Position numbers and translations under genes: made by a program. A stretch of DNA of 64,000 bases from G965216695 sp965216695 (lineage in GTDB: Bacteria > Pseudomonadota > Gammaproteobacteria > Pseudomonadales > Azotimanducaceae): assembly GCA_965216695.1 (NCBI GenBank), contig OZ244212.1, forward strand, positions 3,720,001-3,784,000, in the 5' to 3' direction. Each line of letters starts with the position of its first letter. Position 1 is the first letter of the stretch. A model generated the notes under the pieces. The model ran no database searches, was not told where the DNA came from, and saw nothing but the letters and a program-made list of their open reading frames with translations. Below, piece by piece: positions 49,076 through 59,115 of this stretch.

Positions 49076-49894
49076 ATGCCCAATCCGTCCGACGATTCGT
49101 CAAGAGATCCCTCAAAAAAAGTCACACTCGAGATCGAAGATCGTGTGGCGCTGCTGAAATTCAACCATCCTGAGGTGCTGAACGCCGTCGGGTCGGCGAT
49201 GATCTCGGATCTCGGGGACGCGCTCGCAGAGGTCAAATCGCAGGGCACCAACGTTCGAGCTCTGGTGCTCACCGGCGAGGGGCGGGCGTTCTGCGCGGGG
49301 GCCAATCTGCAGGAAACGGGATCCGGTAAGCGCCGCGAGGGCGCCGGTGACGGATTGCGGGCGCGCTATCATCCGCTGCTGCTCGCGCTGCGTGACCTGG
49401 AGACGCCGCTGGTGACTGCCGTGAACGGCGCAGCCGCGGGGGTGGGCATGAGTTTCGCGGCGATGGGCGATATTGTCTGTGCATCTGAGCAGGCTTACTT
49501 CCTGCAGGCGTTTGCACGCATCGGCCTCGTCCCCGACGGGGGTTCCACATTCCTTCTGCCGCGCTTGATCGGCTGGGGCAGGGCGGTTGAGTTGAGCATG
49601 CTCGCGGAGCGCCTGCCGGCCGCGCAGGCGTATGACTGGGGGCTCGTGAACCGGCTCTACGCGGACAATGACGCGTTGATGGAAGGTGCGATGGCGATTG
49701 CGTCGCGACTCGCCGCGGGTCCGAGATCGCTCGGGCTCATTCGCCGAGCGTATTGGAGCACCTGGCAAAACAGCTACGAGCAGCAGCTGGATCTGGAGGC
49801 GCAGTGCCAGAATCTTGCGGGTGCGAGCCAGGATTTCTCCGAGGGGGTGTCCGCGTTCCTCGAAAAGCGCGACGCGCAGTTCAAGGGTCGCTGA
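49076..49894 (+). CDS. enoyl-CoA hydratase/isomerase family protein
   Basis: A 272-residue crotonase-fold enzyme with AGGGGAAAG before the ATG. N-terminal: VALLKFNHPEVLNAVG. Oxyanion-hole GEGRAFCAGANLQE and VNGAAAGVGMSFAAMGDIV, and FARIGLVPDGGSTFLLPRLIG. The Asp near the second loop suits an isomerase/hydratase. It acts on an enoyl-CoA in beta-oxidation or a related pathway. Its 3' end overlaps the convergent deacetylase gene by 14 bp. About 130 bp upstream (48946-49075) hold only promoter-like sequence. Confidence 0.9.
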   Translation: MPNPSDDSSRDPSKKVTLEIEDRVALLKFNHPEVLNAVGSAMISDLGDALAEVKSQGTNVRALVLTGEGRAFCAGANLQETGSGKRREGAGDGLRARYHPLLLALRDLETPLVTAVNGAAAGVGMSFAAMGDIVCASEQAYFLQAFARIGLVPDGGSTFLLPRLIGWGRAVELSMLAERLPAAQAYDWGLVNRLYADNDALMEGAMAIASRLAAGPRSLGLIRRAYWSTWQNSYEQQLDLEAQCQNLAGASQDFSEGVSAFLEKRDAQFKGR

Positions 49895-50807
49895 AAGAAT
49901 CGAGAAACGCGCTCAGACTCTCGGCGGTTGCAACCAGATCGTAGCCGCCCTCCAGCGCGCCGACGACCCGGCCATGGCAGTGTTCGTCCGCGTAACTGCG
50001 GATCAAGGCGCCGAGCCATGCGTAGTCCTCCGTCTCCAATGCGAGACCGGCCAGCGGGTCCGCGCGATGGCCGTCGAACCCCGCGGATACCAGTATCAGG
50101 TCTGGGCGGTGGTTCGTCAGCGCGCGCGACCAGGCCTGTTCCACCCGTGAACGAAACTCGGCGCTGCCGGTTCCGGCCTGGAGCGGCGTGTTGCAGACGT
50201 TTGCCGCCACCACCTCCTGAAACCGGTGCGGATAGAACGGATACTGAAAACTGGAACACACCATAATGCGGTCGTTGGGCGCGCAGATGTCCACGGTCCC
50301 GTTGCCGTGGTGGACGTCAAAATCCAGAATCGCCACCCGCGCCTCCGGGTTCACGCGCGTCACGGTCGTTGCAGCGTGCGCGACGCTGTTGAGGTAACAG
50401 AAACCCATTGCCGCATCGCGTTCCGCATGATGCCCGGGCGGGCGTACGACGCAGAACGCGCGCGATGTCGGGCCCGCCGTGTCGCTTTGCATCACCGTCA
50501 GCGACGCGTCCAGCACCGCGCCCGCGGCGGCCAGTGCGGCCCGGGACGTTGCCGGCATTACGTACGTATCCGGATCGAGCGCGTGTAGACCGTCGGTGCC
50601 GGAAACGCGCCTCAGCGCAGCGAGGCACGCGTCGGTGTGCGTGTCGGCAAAGGAATCGAGTGCCGGTGGTTCCGCAAGCCGCTCCTGCCAGTTGGCGTAG
50701 CGCTCCGTGCGCGACAGATACGCGAGCGCGAAGCGCACCCGATCGGGGCGTTCCGGATGACCCGGAACGTCGTGGCCCAGGCAGTCGGGGTGGCTATACA
50801 AAAACAT
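49881..50807 (-). CDS. histone deacetylase-like (acetylpolyamine amidohydrolase) protein
   Basis: A 308-residue zinc deacetylase of the class II HDAC/acetylpolyamine amidohydrolase family. Active-site motifs: RPPGHHAERDAAMGFCYLN (catalytic His pair), LDFDVHHGNGTVDI (zinc Asp/His), and SAGFDGHRADPLAGL (zinc Asp). N-terminus starts at ATG 50805-50807, giving FLYSHPDCLGHDVPGHPERPDR; the frame to 50906 is not needed. It removes acetyl groups from polyamines, small molecules or proteins. Gene order places it after the Lhr helicase, 29 bp away on the same strand. Confidence 0.9.
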   Translation of the reverse strand: MFLYSHPDCLGHDVPGHPERPDRVRFALAYLSRTERYANWQERLAEPPALDSFADTHTDACLAALRRVSGTDGLHALDPDTYVMPATSRAALAAAGAVLDASLTVMQSDTAGPTSRAFCVVRPPGHHAERDAAMGFCYLNSVAHAATTVTRVNPEARVAILDFDVHHGNGTVDICAPNDRIMVCSSFQYPFYPHRFQEVVAANVCNTPLQAGTGSAEFRSRVEQAWSRALTNHRPDLILVSAGFDGHRADPLAGLALETEDYAWLGALIRSYADEHCHGRVVGALEGGYDLVATAESLSAFLDSFSDP

Positions 50808-50836
50808 TGCGATTCGGGCGAGCAGCGTGGTGCGCG

Positions 50837-53800
50837 TCAGTTCTCCAGGTACAGGTGTTTGTGGTCGTGGGTGATTCGGAAACATGTGCCTAGCAGGCCC
50901 ACCCACCGGCTGGACTTGGCGGGTTCATCGTCGATGGTTTGAACGGTAATCCGTGAACGCTGACTCAGAATATGGGTGAGCGGCGCGCAGATCGTGGCGA
51001 TCGACGCGTCGGTTGGTTCTTGCACGAAGCGGATGTGTGCGCCGTAGTTGCGAGCGACCAGCGCGAGTTCGCCATTGTCGAAGGCCAGGTAGTTTCCGGC
51101 GCGTCGGGGCGGCGCGGCGGGCCAGTCGAGGCCGAGTCCCGACGGCGCGGCCGGATCACACGCGCTGATCCAAAACGACCGCCGCGGGCCGTCAGCCTGG
51201 GTCTCACGCATCAGCGACAGCGCGCCGGGAAGCAGGAACTGCGGACCGGAGAACCCCTGAAAGAAGTAACCAGCGGTGACTTCACCGGACAGTTCCATCA
51301 GGCGCAAAGCGGTAAAGAGCGCACGCCACGAGCCTTGTCGTTCGTCGCGATTGACGAGTTCGCGGCAGACGAATCCGTAGCGCTCCAGCAGTCCGCGCAC
51401 GCGCTCCTTGTTGCTTTCGAGTTGATCCAGCATGTTGTCGTCGCAGTCGCTGCGCTCAGGGAGCAAGAACCACGCACCGCGCCAACCGGCAACGCGCGCT
51501 CGCGGCCTGCGCACGCGGCCGCGGGCTAATCCGCCGTTGTCCGAGAGCGCATAGCGACGCTGCTCGGCGTCGGCGAGCGCGCGCCAGTCGCCGCTTGTGA
51601 TGTGCCCGGACCACACTGCCTGCCACCAGCGTTCGTTGAATTCGCCGAGCGTGGTGTCCGGCTGCCGGTCACGTACCTGCGCGAAGGTATAGCGCGCGTG
51701 GGGATCTCGAAACAACGTGGCGATGTCTGCAGGGGCGGGCGTCGGAGTAAAGCAGTCGTCGGCGTAGTCGGCGCTTATGGCTTCCCTGCCGACTCCGTAC
51801 CAGACCAGGTCGTGCTGTTCCAGGCGGGCCCATGGGTCCGCGGTACCGAGTTCCGTCAGACGTGCGGCGAACAGGTCGTGCAACCACACTGAAACCGGGG
51901 CCGGGTAGCCGCGCAGGGTGTCGGCGGTGTCCAGAATGCTGTACTCGTCAGCACGTCGGTTGAACTGCTGCCAATCGGCCACGAATGCGGGCCAGCGCGC
52001 CAGAGGTTGCGCTTCCAAATTCGGGCGTCGGGCCGCGCGCTGGAACCGCAACAGCGTTTCGAAGTTGTCCGCGTCGCACCACAGGGGTTCGCTTTCATCG
52101 TCGACCAGTTGCCCGTGCACGTAGCGTTCGGCGTCATCGAGCAGACCGTCGGGGACGCCGGGCAGTAGAGTATCAATCTGCGCACGGCTGAGCGGGCCGT
52201 AGAAGCTCAATACTTCGATCGCGAGGTCTGTGGCGGTGCGCGGATCGTCGACCACGGGTATCGGGTCTGCCAACTCGAATTCGAGGAGTTCGCGCCAGTC
52301 GCCGTGCGCCAGCATGTGGACCAGTTCGCGGTGTACCAGCCATTCGCGATCGTGATCGCGCACCTTTATGATGTCGTTGTGATCGTAATCTGCCGGGCAC
52401 TCCGACACGGGCGTCAGTACCCGTTCCTTGATCCAGCTGGCGAGTTCGTCTGCGGAGGCGGGTTCGTATCCGGGCGCCCGGCGCTGTCGCTTTGCGACGT
52501 ATGCGTCCACTATCTCGCGCTCGATCCGGGGCCGCAGCGCGTCGTTCGCGCTGACGGAGTGCACCAGGTCGGCGCCCAACGCGCTAGCACCGGATACTTC
52601 CGGTACGTCGTCCGCGTACATGTAGCGATTCAGCTGATCGAACGTTACGTTCTGCGCAAACGGTGACGGTGTGTTCGATTCGACGTAGGACCATGCCGTG
52701 TCGCCGTGCTCCAGCTCGGTAAGGCGAACCTTCAGCGCGTCGATGTCGAACTCGTCCTGCAGGCAAGTTCGCCAAGCCTCGAGCAGTACCGGGAAGTCGC
52801 TGAAGCGGCGCGTCGCCGTCATCAGTTTTTTGGCCTGCAGACGGCTCATCCACAACGGTAGCCGCTCATTGAAGCGTTTTCGCGTCAGAAGCAGCGAGCG
52901 CCCGGCGCACTCGCGGAAACGCGCGCCGAAGTAGTTTGACGACTCAAGCGATGCACGCAGGAGTGCGTCGAAATTGTCCACGGTAACCATCGCAAGTACG
53001 TCGGCCGCGGAGACGGCTTCTTTCAGTTGAATCACGACGCAGTTGTTGTCGGCGTGAATGTCCGGTTTGCCCGGAAACCGGCTTCGCCAGGCGGTCTGCA
53101 GTGCCAGCGCCCACGGCCGGTTGAGCGTGCCGCCCCACAACGTATGAATGATCAGCTGGTGTGGATCGTCCGGGCCGCGATAGCCGGCTGGACCCGCGCG
53201 AACCCGCTCGATCAATAGGTGATGCCGGTGCGGCAGCGGCGTACCGGTCGCGGCGCGCTGGCGCTCCAGGTAATCGACCGTTTCCTCCGCGGCGGTGTCG
53301 TCGAAGCGTAGCGCCTGCAGATCGGCCGCGAGCTCAGACGCCGCGTTGCGGGCCAGCGCCTCTTCGGCCCCACGGAGGTATTCGCCCATGCGCTCGGAGA
53401 AGTAGGCATTGCGATTGAACGTCTCGGACCGCCAGAACGGCGGTGCGGTCGCGCCCTTAGGCGCGGCTCGAACCATCACGTCGTTGTGGGTAATCCGCTG
53501 GATCTGCCATGTCTGAGTACCGAGTGAAAAGGTCTGGCCGGTCGTTGCTTCCCACACGAATTCTTCGTCGAGTTCGCCGATCAGGGACCCGGTGTCGGCG
53601 TGTCGCAATTGAAAGTACCCGCGGTCGACGATGGTGCCGCCCGAGTTGTAGAGGGCGAACAGAGCACCCCGGCTGGCACGTATCGTGTTGCGGATCCGGT
53701 CGTGTTCGACGCGCGGTTTCAGCTCGCGAACGCGCGAGCCGGCATAGCGCCCGGCGAGCATGTCCACCACCAGGTCGAAGTGTTCGCGGCTGAGTGTCTG

Positions 53801-55105
53801 GTAGGGAGCGGCGCGTTGCAGGCTGCGGTACGCGTCGTCGAGATTCAGCGAGGAATGCGCGCTCATCGAAATCAAAACCTGTGCCAGCACGTCGAGCGGG
53901 CCGGCGAGCGTGCGCACCGGCTCCAGGTCGCGGCGCTCGACAGCCTGGCAGAGTACGGCGGCTTCCACGAAATCCTGCGCATGGGTCGGAAAGAGCGTCG
54001 CGCGGCTGACAGCACCCACCTGATGCCCCGCCCGGCCGATGCGCTGGAGCGTGGCTGCGACGGACGGCGGAGATTGGATCAGCGCGACGTGATCGAGGTC
54101 GCCGATGTCGATTCCCATCTCCAGCGAGCTCGTGGCGACGATGGCTTTGAGGCTGCCTTCCTTCAAGCGCACTTCCACGTCCTGGCGAATATCGCGCGCC
54201 AGCGACCCATGGTGCGCGTACGCGAGCGGCGCGGCCTGGCCGTCGTTAATACGCAGCGTGATCTTTTCGGCCATCCGTCGACTGTTGGTGAACAGCAGTG
54301 TCGAACGGTTTGCCTGGATCAGGCTGCGGAAGGTATCCGCGAGCGGTTCCCAGATTTTGGTGCCGTTGGCGATCGCTGCTTTGACGTCGGGCGGATATCG
54401 AACGGCGAGCTCGATCGCCTTGCGCGAGGTGGGCGCGATCACCCGCACGTCCCGCGGCAGACCCCGATCGTCGTAGCCGCCGATGAAACGGGCGACCGTC
54501 TCCAGCGGATTGACGGTGGCGGAGAGCGCCACGCGCTGCACTTCGCCGGCCAGATCAACGACCCGCTCCAGCGCGGCAGCCAACGCGACGCCGCGCCGGC
54601 TGTCGGCCAACGCGTGCACCTCGTCGACGATCACCGTACGCACGTCCGACAGCATGAACTGACCCTTGGTGCTCGTCAGCAGCAGCGTCAGGCTCTCGGG
54701 CGTTGTGATCAGAATGTCCGGCGGCTGCCGGAACATCCGTTGCCGGTCGCTCTGGGATGTGTCACCGGACCGCGTCGCGACGCGGATCCGGGGAAAACCG
54801 GCCACCAGACCAAGTTCGTGCAGCGGTTCCAGAAGGTTGAGATGGATGTCGGTATTGAGCGCTTTGAGGGGTGAGACGTACAGAACACTCGTCCGTCCCG
54901 GGCGCCACTCGCCGCGTGCGAAACGGTCGATGGCGGCCAGAAACGCGGTCAGCGTCTTGCCGCTGCCGGTCGGCGCCGTCACCAGCGCGTGATCGCCGTT
55001 GGCAATCACCGGCCAGGCTTCGGTCTGCACCAGGGTAGGTGTGGCAAACTTTGCGTCGAACCAGTCGCTAACCGTCGTGTGAAAGTGCGTCAGTGCGGGG
55101 TGCAT
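50837..55105 (-). CDS. Lhr-family DEAD/DEAH helicase
   Basis: A 1422-residue superfamily 2 helicase. Start at ATG 55103-55105; the 127 codons upstream in the same frame lie opposite the divergent gene and are non-coding. Walker A: VTAPTGSGKTLTAFLAAI; motif II: VIVDEVHAL (DEVH); motif III: LSATVNP; motif VI: QRIGRAGH. The Lhr core winged-helix and the long C-terminal region fill the rest. It unwinds DNA or RNA:DNA hybrids with ATP and acts in genome repair. Some Lhr-type enzymes also carry uracil glycosylase activity, which I cannot confirm here. Confidence 0.9.
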   Translation of the reverse strand: MHPALTHFHTTVSDWFDAKFATPTLVQTEAWPVIANGDHALVTAPTGSGKTLTAFLAAIDRFARGEWRPGRTSVLYVSPLKALNTDIHLNLLEPLHELGLVAGFPRIRVATRSGDTSQSDRQRMFRQPPDILITTPESLTLLLTSTKGQFMLSDVRTVIVDEVHALADSRRGVALAAALERVVDLAGEVQRVALSATVNPLETVARFIGGYDDRGLPRDVRVIAPTSRKAIELAVRYPPDVKAAIANGTKIWEPLADTFRSLIQANRSTLLFTNSRRMAEKITLRINDGQAAPLAYAHHGSLARDIRQDVEVRLKEGSLKAIVATSSLEMGIDIGDLDHVALIQSPPSVAATLQRIGRAGHQVGAVSRATLFPTHAQDFVEAAVLCQAVERRDLEPVRTLAGPLDVLAQVLISMSAHSSLNLDDAYRSLQRAAPYQTLSREHFDLVVDMLAGRYAGSRVRELKPRVEHDRIRNTIRASRGALFALYNSGGTIVDRGYFQLRHADTGSLIGELDEEFVWEATTGQTFSLGTQTWQIQRITHNDVMVRAAPKGATAPPFWRSETFNRNAYFSERMGEYLRGAEEALARNAASELAADLQALRFDDTAAEETVDYLERQRAATGTPLPHRHHLLIERVRAGPAGYRGPDDPHQLIIHTLWGGTLNRPWALALQTAWRSRFPGKPDIHADNNCVVIQLKEAVSAADVLAMVTVDNFDALLRASLESSNYFGARFRECAGRSLLLTRKRFNERLPLWMSRLQAKKLMTATRRFSDFPVLLEAWRTCLQDEFDIDALKVRLTELEHGDTAWSYVESNTPSPFAQNVTFDQLNRYMYADDVPEVSGASALGADLVHSVSANDALRPRIEREIVDAYVAKRQRRAPGYEPASADELASWIKERVLTPVSECPADYDHNDIIKVRDHDREWLVHRELVHMLAHGDWRELLEFELADPIPVVDDPRTATDLAIEVLSFYGPLSRAQIDTLLPGVPDGLLDDAERYVHGQLVDDESEPLWCDADNFETLLRFQRAARRPNLEAQPLARWPAFVADWQQFNRRADEYSILDTADTLRGYPAPVSVWLHDLFAARLTELGTADPWARLEQHDLVWYGVGREAISADYADDCFTPTPAPADIATLFRDPHARYTFAQVRDRQPDTTLGEFNERWWQAVWSGHITSGDWRALADAEQRRYALSDNGGLARGRVRRPRARVAGWRGAWFLLPERSDCDDNMLDQLESNKERVRGLLERYGFVCRELVNRDERQGSWRALFTALRLMELSGEVTAGYFFQGFSGPQFLLPGALSLMRETQADGPRRSFWISACDPAAPSGLGLDWPAAPPRRAGNYLAFDNGELALVARNYGAHIRFVQEPTDASIATICAPLTHILSQRSRITVQTIDDEPAKSSRWVGLLGTCFRITHDHKHLYLEN

Positions 55106-55174
55106 CCGTCGAGCATAGGACCCGTCACCGGAGCGCTGCAACCTCGCGATACGACACCGATCGAGGCAGAGACG

Positions 55175-56404
55175 ATGACAGAACTGAACGAACAGGATCG
55201 CGCGCTCGTCGATTGCTTCCGGCCGGGCGATCGTGTTTTCGTCGCGGGCAGCAGCAACGAGCCGAGCGCACTGCTCGAGCGCCTTGCCAGCCTTCCGCTG
55301 CCCGAGCGACTTCACTTCGTGCAGTTTCCTATCCCTGGCTTCAACACAACTGATTTCACACGGTTTTCGCCGGACAGTCGGATGACGACTTTCTTCATGA
55401 CGCCCGCGTTGCGCGCGGCGGACACCGAACGGCTGGCGTTTGTGCCGATGCACATGCGCAATGTGTTCGACTACGTGGCGCGCCATACCGACGTTGCACT
55501 GTTCCAGGTGGCGCGGGACCGCAGCGGGGTGCTCAAGGCCGGGCCCAACGTCGATTTCCTTGCACCGGCGCTAGCGAATGCGCGCGTGCGCATTGCGGAG
55601 CTCAACGAATCGCTGGTGGCACCACTCGGGAGCCCCGAGATTGAACCGGACAGCTGTGATGTTCTGGTTCGTGCGGGTCACGCGAATTTTGATCCGGGTG
55701 TACCGGCGATCGACGAGACCGCGCGCGTGATCGGTGGCCACGTGGCCGAGCTGATACGCGACGGTGATTGCCTGCAGACCGGTATCGGCGCGATCCCGGC
55801 GGCGATACTTTCGGCGTTGACTGACAAACGGGATCTGGGGCTACACGGCGGTCTGATCGACGATGGCGGGCTCGCGCTGGTCGAGGCTGGCGTGATCAAC
55901 GGTGCGCGCAAAGCAATCGATCGCGGCGTCCACATCGCGGGTATGGCGCTCGGCAGCGCGGCACTCCACCGTGCGCTGGCTGAACGAAGCGATGTACAAC
56001 TACGGGGTGCCGACTATACCCACGAGGTGTCGGTGATTCGCCGGTTGAGCCACTTCGTTTCGATCAACTCGGCGGTTCAGGTAGACCTGCACGGCCAGGT
56101 GAATGCGGAGTTCGCCGGCGGCCGGCAGATTTCCGGCACCGGCGGTTCGGTGGACTTCATGCGCGGCGCGCGCGCATCGAGCGGCGGCCGTTCGATTGTT
56201 GCGATGCAGGCCACCGCCCGGGGCGGCACTGTGTCCAGAATCGTGCCCCAGGTGGAACTGGTTACCGCCGCCCGCACGGACGTCGACTATGTCGTCACCG
56301 AATTCGGCGTGGCCGCACTGCGTGATCTGAGTGTGTCCCGACGGCGTGCGGCGCTGATAGAAATTGCTGCACCTGAGTTTCGCAATCTCTTGAAAAATGG
56401 TTAG
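55175..56404 (+). CDS. acetyl-CoA hydrolase/transferase family protein
   Basis: A 409-residue CoA-transferase. Start at ATG 55175 with GAGG eight bases upstream. N-terminal: DRVFVAGSSNEPSALLERL. The C-terminal domain has DCLQTGIGAIPAAILSALTD, HGGLIDDGGLALVEAG, GTGGSVDFMRGA and a terminal TEFGVAALRDLSV, all hallmarks of the acetyl-CoA hydrolase/4-hydroxybutyrate CoA-transferase family. It moves CoA between acyl groups or hydrolyses acetyl-CoA. Divergent from lhr with about 70 bp between starts. Confidence 0.9.
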   Translation: MTELNEQDRALVDCFRPGDRVFVAGSSNEPSALLERLASLPLPERLHFVQFPIPGFNTTDFTRFSPDSRMTTFFMTPALRAADTERLAFVPMHMRNVFDYVARHTDVALFQVARDRSGVLKAGPNVDFLAPALANARVRIAELNESLVAPLGSPEIEPDSCDVLVRAGHANFDPGVPAIDETARVIGGHVAELIRDGDCLQTGIGAIPAAILSALTDKRDLGLHGGLIDDGGLALVEAGVINGARKAIDRGVHIAGMALGSAALHRALAERSDVQLRGADYTHEVSVIRRLSHFVSINSAVQVDLHGQVNAEFAGGRQISGTGGSVDFMRGARASSGGRSIVAMQATARGGTVSRIVPQVELVTAARTDVDYVVTEFGVAALRDLSVSRRRAALIEIAAPEFRNLLKNG

Positions 56405-56571
56405 AATGACGCGGCCTTCGTGTGATCGAGCGCTCGTTTTAGGGGACCAGAAACGCGGCGTCACACGAAAAGCGCCTAGAATCAATAACAATTAAAACCG
56501 CTCCTCAGCGAGCGGCCGCGCCTCACGATGAGGTCGCGATTTACGAAAGGCGAGGACAGGAGCTCAGCGTC

Positions 56572-56817
56572 ATGGATTACGTTGGAATCGATCCAGCGGT
56601 GGGTCTGGAGTGCGCGGTATGCAAGCAGATTTCGCGCATGTGCTACAGCGAACTACTCGAACTGGTCAGAGAATCCGAAGACGTTCACTGCGCAAGCTGT
56701 GGTCGTGTGATGATGCATGACTGGACCACGGTGAGCATCGTTCAGAACATCATTCGAAAGCGAATGAAAGAGGCGAACGACATAAAATCGAAGCGGCACG
56801 CGGCCGAAACGGCGTAG
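56572..56817 (+). CDS. small zinc-ribbon-like protein
   Basis: An 81-residue protein with AGGAG nine bases before its ATG. Two CxxC pairs (LECAVCK, Cys14/17; HCASCGR, Cys40/43) suggest a zinc ribbon, and a helical Lys-rich C-terminus follows (NIIRKRMKEANDIKSKR). No family name. The upstream 167 bp hold two small hairpins (CCGCTC/GAGCGG near 56502 and CCTCA/TGAGG near 56522) and no other gene. Confidence 0.65.
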   Translation: MDYVGIDPAVGLECAVCKQISRMCYSELLELVRESEDVHCASCGRVMMHDWTTVSIVQNIIRKRMKEANDIKSKRHAAETA

Positions 56818-56848
56818 AAACGGCATAGAATAGAAAGGGTAGAGTTGA

Positions 56849-56864
56849 ACTGTCTTCGGACAGT
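56849..56864. terminator. UUCG-capped hairpin between convergent genes
   Basis: ACTGTC, TTCG, GACAGT: perfect 6-bp stem with the very stable UUCG tetraloop. No long T-run follows on the plus strand; the minus-strand side is only moderately T-rich. It may act as a 3'-end barrier for both genes. Confidence 0.45.
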
Positions 56865-56879
56865 GTAGTGCGGTAACGG

Positions 56880-58949
56880 CTAGCGGGCGCCGCTCGCCGA
56901 TTCCGCGTCACCCGAGACGCCCGCTTCGACCAGACAGAACACATACTCCTCGGCAACCTCTCTCAGGGCGTCGTAGCGCCCGGACTTGCCGCCGTGTCCC
57001 GCCGCCATATTCGTCTTCAGTAACACCACGTCGTCATCGGTCTTCAGGTGGCGCACCTTGGCGACATATTTCGCCGGTTCCCAATAGGTTACGCGTGGAT
57101 CGTTCAGTCCTGCGGTAACCAGCAGCGGTGGATAGTCGCCCGGTTCGAGCTGATCGTACGGCGAGTAGCTCCGGATGTGCTCAAACGCCTTCGCATCCTC
57201 GATCGGATTGCCCCACTCGGGCCACTCGATGGGTGTCAGCGGCAGCGTTGCATCCAGCATTGTGTTCAACACGTCAACGAACGGCACGTGCAGCACGGCA
57301 CCACCCCAGAGCCCGCGCGCCTGGTTCACCGCCGCGGCGACCAGTTCTCCGCCGGCGCTGCCGCCGCTCGCAAAGACCGCGCCGGTGTGCGTGAATCCCT
57401 CGTCCACCAGGTAGCGGGCACAGTCCACAAAGTCGTTGAACGTATTGGTGCGCTTGTCGAGCTTGCCTGCCTCGTACCACGCGTAACCGAGATCGTCGCC
57501 TCCGCGTATGTGGGCGATTGCGTACGCGAATCCCCGCGTGAGCAGTGAGAGCCGGTTAGCGGAAAACGCGGGTTCGATCGCGTGCCCGTACGCACCGTAG
57601 CCGTACAGAACCAGCGGGCCGCCACCCTGTTCGCGGAAACCCTTCGGCATGACGATGCTCACCGGCACGCTCGCGCCGTTGCGCACCGGAACGTTCAGCC
57701 GCTCGGTCGTGAAACCGGTTGGGTCATAGCCGCTCGGGATCTGCTGGATTTTTCGCGTCTCCAATGCCCCGGTTGCAAGCACGCAGTCGAACACCGTCGT
57801 TGGCGTGACCATGGACGTGTAGACGAGGCGGACGAAAGGGCTGTGGTAGTCTGCGTTTGTGCCCAACCCGACGCTGTAGGCGGGTTCCGGCATTGCCACT
57901 TCGTGCATGCGGTGATTGGCGTCGCGAATCACCACGCCGGACAACCCGCGGACCCGGCGTGTAAGTACGAGGTGGCTAGCGAACGCGCTCAGCCCGGTCC
58001 AGTAGACGTCGTCATCGGCGGCAATCACTTCCGTCCAGTTGTGCGGCTCCGGATTGTCTGCAGGTGCGCTCACCAGCCGGAAATTGCGATGTCGATCGTT
58101 CGTGAGGATGTACAACGCGTCACCCTGCCGATCCACGTGGTACTCGTGTCCATCACGCCGCGGCGCGATGCAGCGGGGTGTGGCGGTCGGTGCATCCGCC
58201 GGCAGAAGGTAGCACTCGCTGGTTACGTGGGTTCCGCTAGTGATCAGAATCTGTGTCTCGTCGGATGTGGTGTCGAGCGAGACGATGAAAGCGGGGTCTT
58301 CTTCGCGGTAGACCTCCACGTCCTGCCCGCTGTCCACGTTCAGCCGACGTACCTGGTAGGGTCGCCATTGCGCGTCGAGGGCAACGTAGAAGAGCTGTGT
58401 TCCATCTACGCTCCACACGGGCTCTCCGATCGTGTCGCTAACGGGCTCGATCAGCGGCGCACCGGAGGCGATGTCGATGATCTGCAGGCGGAAGCGTTCG
58501 GATCCGTCGGTGTCCTCGCTGAACGCGAGGCGGTTGCCGCCTCGGCTCGGACTCAGCGCACCCAGCCGATAGTAGTCCGCCGCGCTGGCACGCTCCGGCT
58601 CGTCGAACAGCAATTCCCAGGCGCCGCAGGGTCTGCGACGGTGCCAGGTGCGGTACTGCGCGTCGATGGCAAAGCGCCACTGATACTCGAAGCCGCGGTA
58701 GAGGTACGGAACGGACTCGTCGCTGCGCGGCTGCCGCGCCTTCAACTCGGCAAACAGTTCCTCGACCAGCGCGCCGCGTGGGTGCATGTACGCGTCGAAG
58801 TACGCGTTCTCGGCGTTCAGGTACTCGAGGACGTCGGGCTCGGTCACGTCGGGATAGGACGGGTCGCGCAGCCACGCGTAAGGATCTTCGAGTTGGTGCC
58901 CGTGGACGACGGTAACGTGATCTCGGCGGGGGGCTGCCGGTGGTTTCAT
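56880..58949 (-). CDS. S9 family peptidase (oligopeptidase B-like)
   Basis: A 689-residue prolyl-oligopeptidase-family serine peptidase. Start at ATG 58947-58949 (KPPAAPRRDHVTVVHGHQLEDPYAWLRD), which is the family's usual beginning. Beta-propeller: about residues 70-400. The C-terminal alpha/beta hydrolase domain has GYGAYGHAIEPAF, nucleophile elbow ASGGSAGGELV (Ser), Asp in LVTAGLNDPRVT and His in AAGHGGKSGRYD. It cleaves short peptides, probably after basic residues as in oligopeptidase B; specificity is not proven. Confidence 0.92.
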   Translation of the reverse strand: MKPPAAPRRDHVTVVHGHQLEDPYAWLRDPSYPDVTEPDVLEYLNAENAYFDAYMHPRGALVEELFAELKARQPRSDESVPYLYRGFEYQWRFAIDAQYRTWHRRRPCGAWELLFDEPERASAADYYRLGALSPSRGGNRLAFSEDTDGSERFRLQIIDIASGAPLIEPVSDTIGEPVWSVDGTQLFYVALDAQWRPYQVRRLNVDSGQDVEVYREEDPAFIVSLDTTSDETQILITSGTHVTSECYLLPADAPTATPRCIAPRRDGHEYHVDRQGDALYILTNDRHRNFRLVSAPADNPEPHNWTEVIAADDDVYWTGLSAFASHLVLTRRVRGLSGVVIRDANHRMHEVAMPEPAYSVGLGTNADYHSPFVRLVYTSMVTPTTVFDCVLATGALETRKIQQIPSGYDPTGFTTERLNVPVRNGASVPVSIVMPKGFREQGGGPLVLYGYGAYGHAIEPAFSANRLSLLTRGFAYAIAHIRGGDDLGYAWYEAGKLDKRTNTFNDFVDCARYLVDEGFTHTGAVFASGGSAGGELVAAAVNQARGLWGGAVLHVPFVDVLNTMLDATLPLTPIEWPEWGNPIEDAKAFEHIRSYSPYDQLEPGDYPPLLVTAGLNDPRVTYWEPAKYVAKVRHLKTDDDVVLLKTNMAAGHGGKSGRYDALREVAEEYVFCLVEAGVSGDAESASGAR

Positions 58950-59115
58950 GATCTCGGTTCCTCTCGTAGCGGCGTCGTTTACGGGTGCGTGCACGTGGAT
59001 CTGCATCCGGTGCGCAGCTTCACGGCGAACGCCGCCAAACGCAATGCCCGGGACCCTGACCCAGCGAATCGGTATGATGGTTTACGGCTTAGGACGCAAA
59101 AGAATCGGAGTGGCA

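Noticed and set aside
53600..54874. A 424-codon plus-strand frame opposite the helicase
   Set aside because: Shadow frame; helicase motifs on the minus strand account for the sequence.
55106..55486. 127 extra N-terminal codons for the Lhr helicase
   Set aside because: They lie opposite the start of the acetyl-CoA hydrolase/transferase gene, and the helicase's own N-terminus begins properly at 55105.
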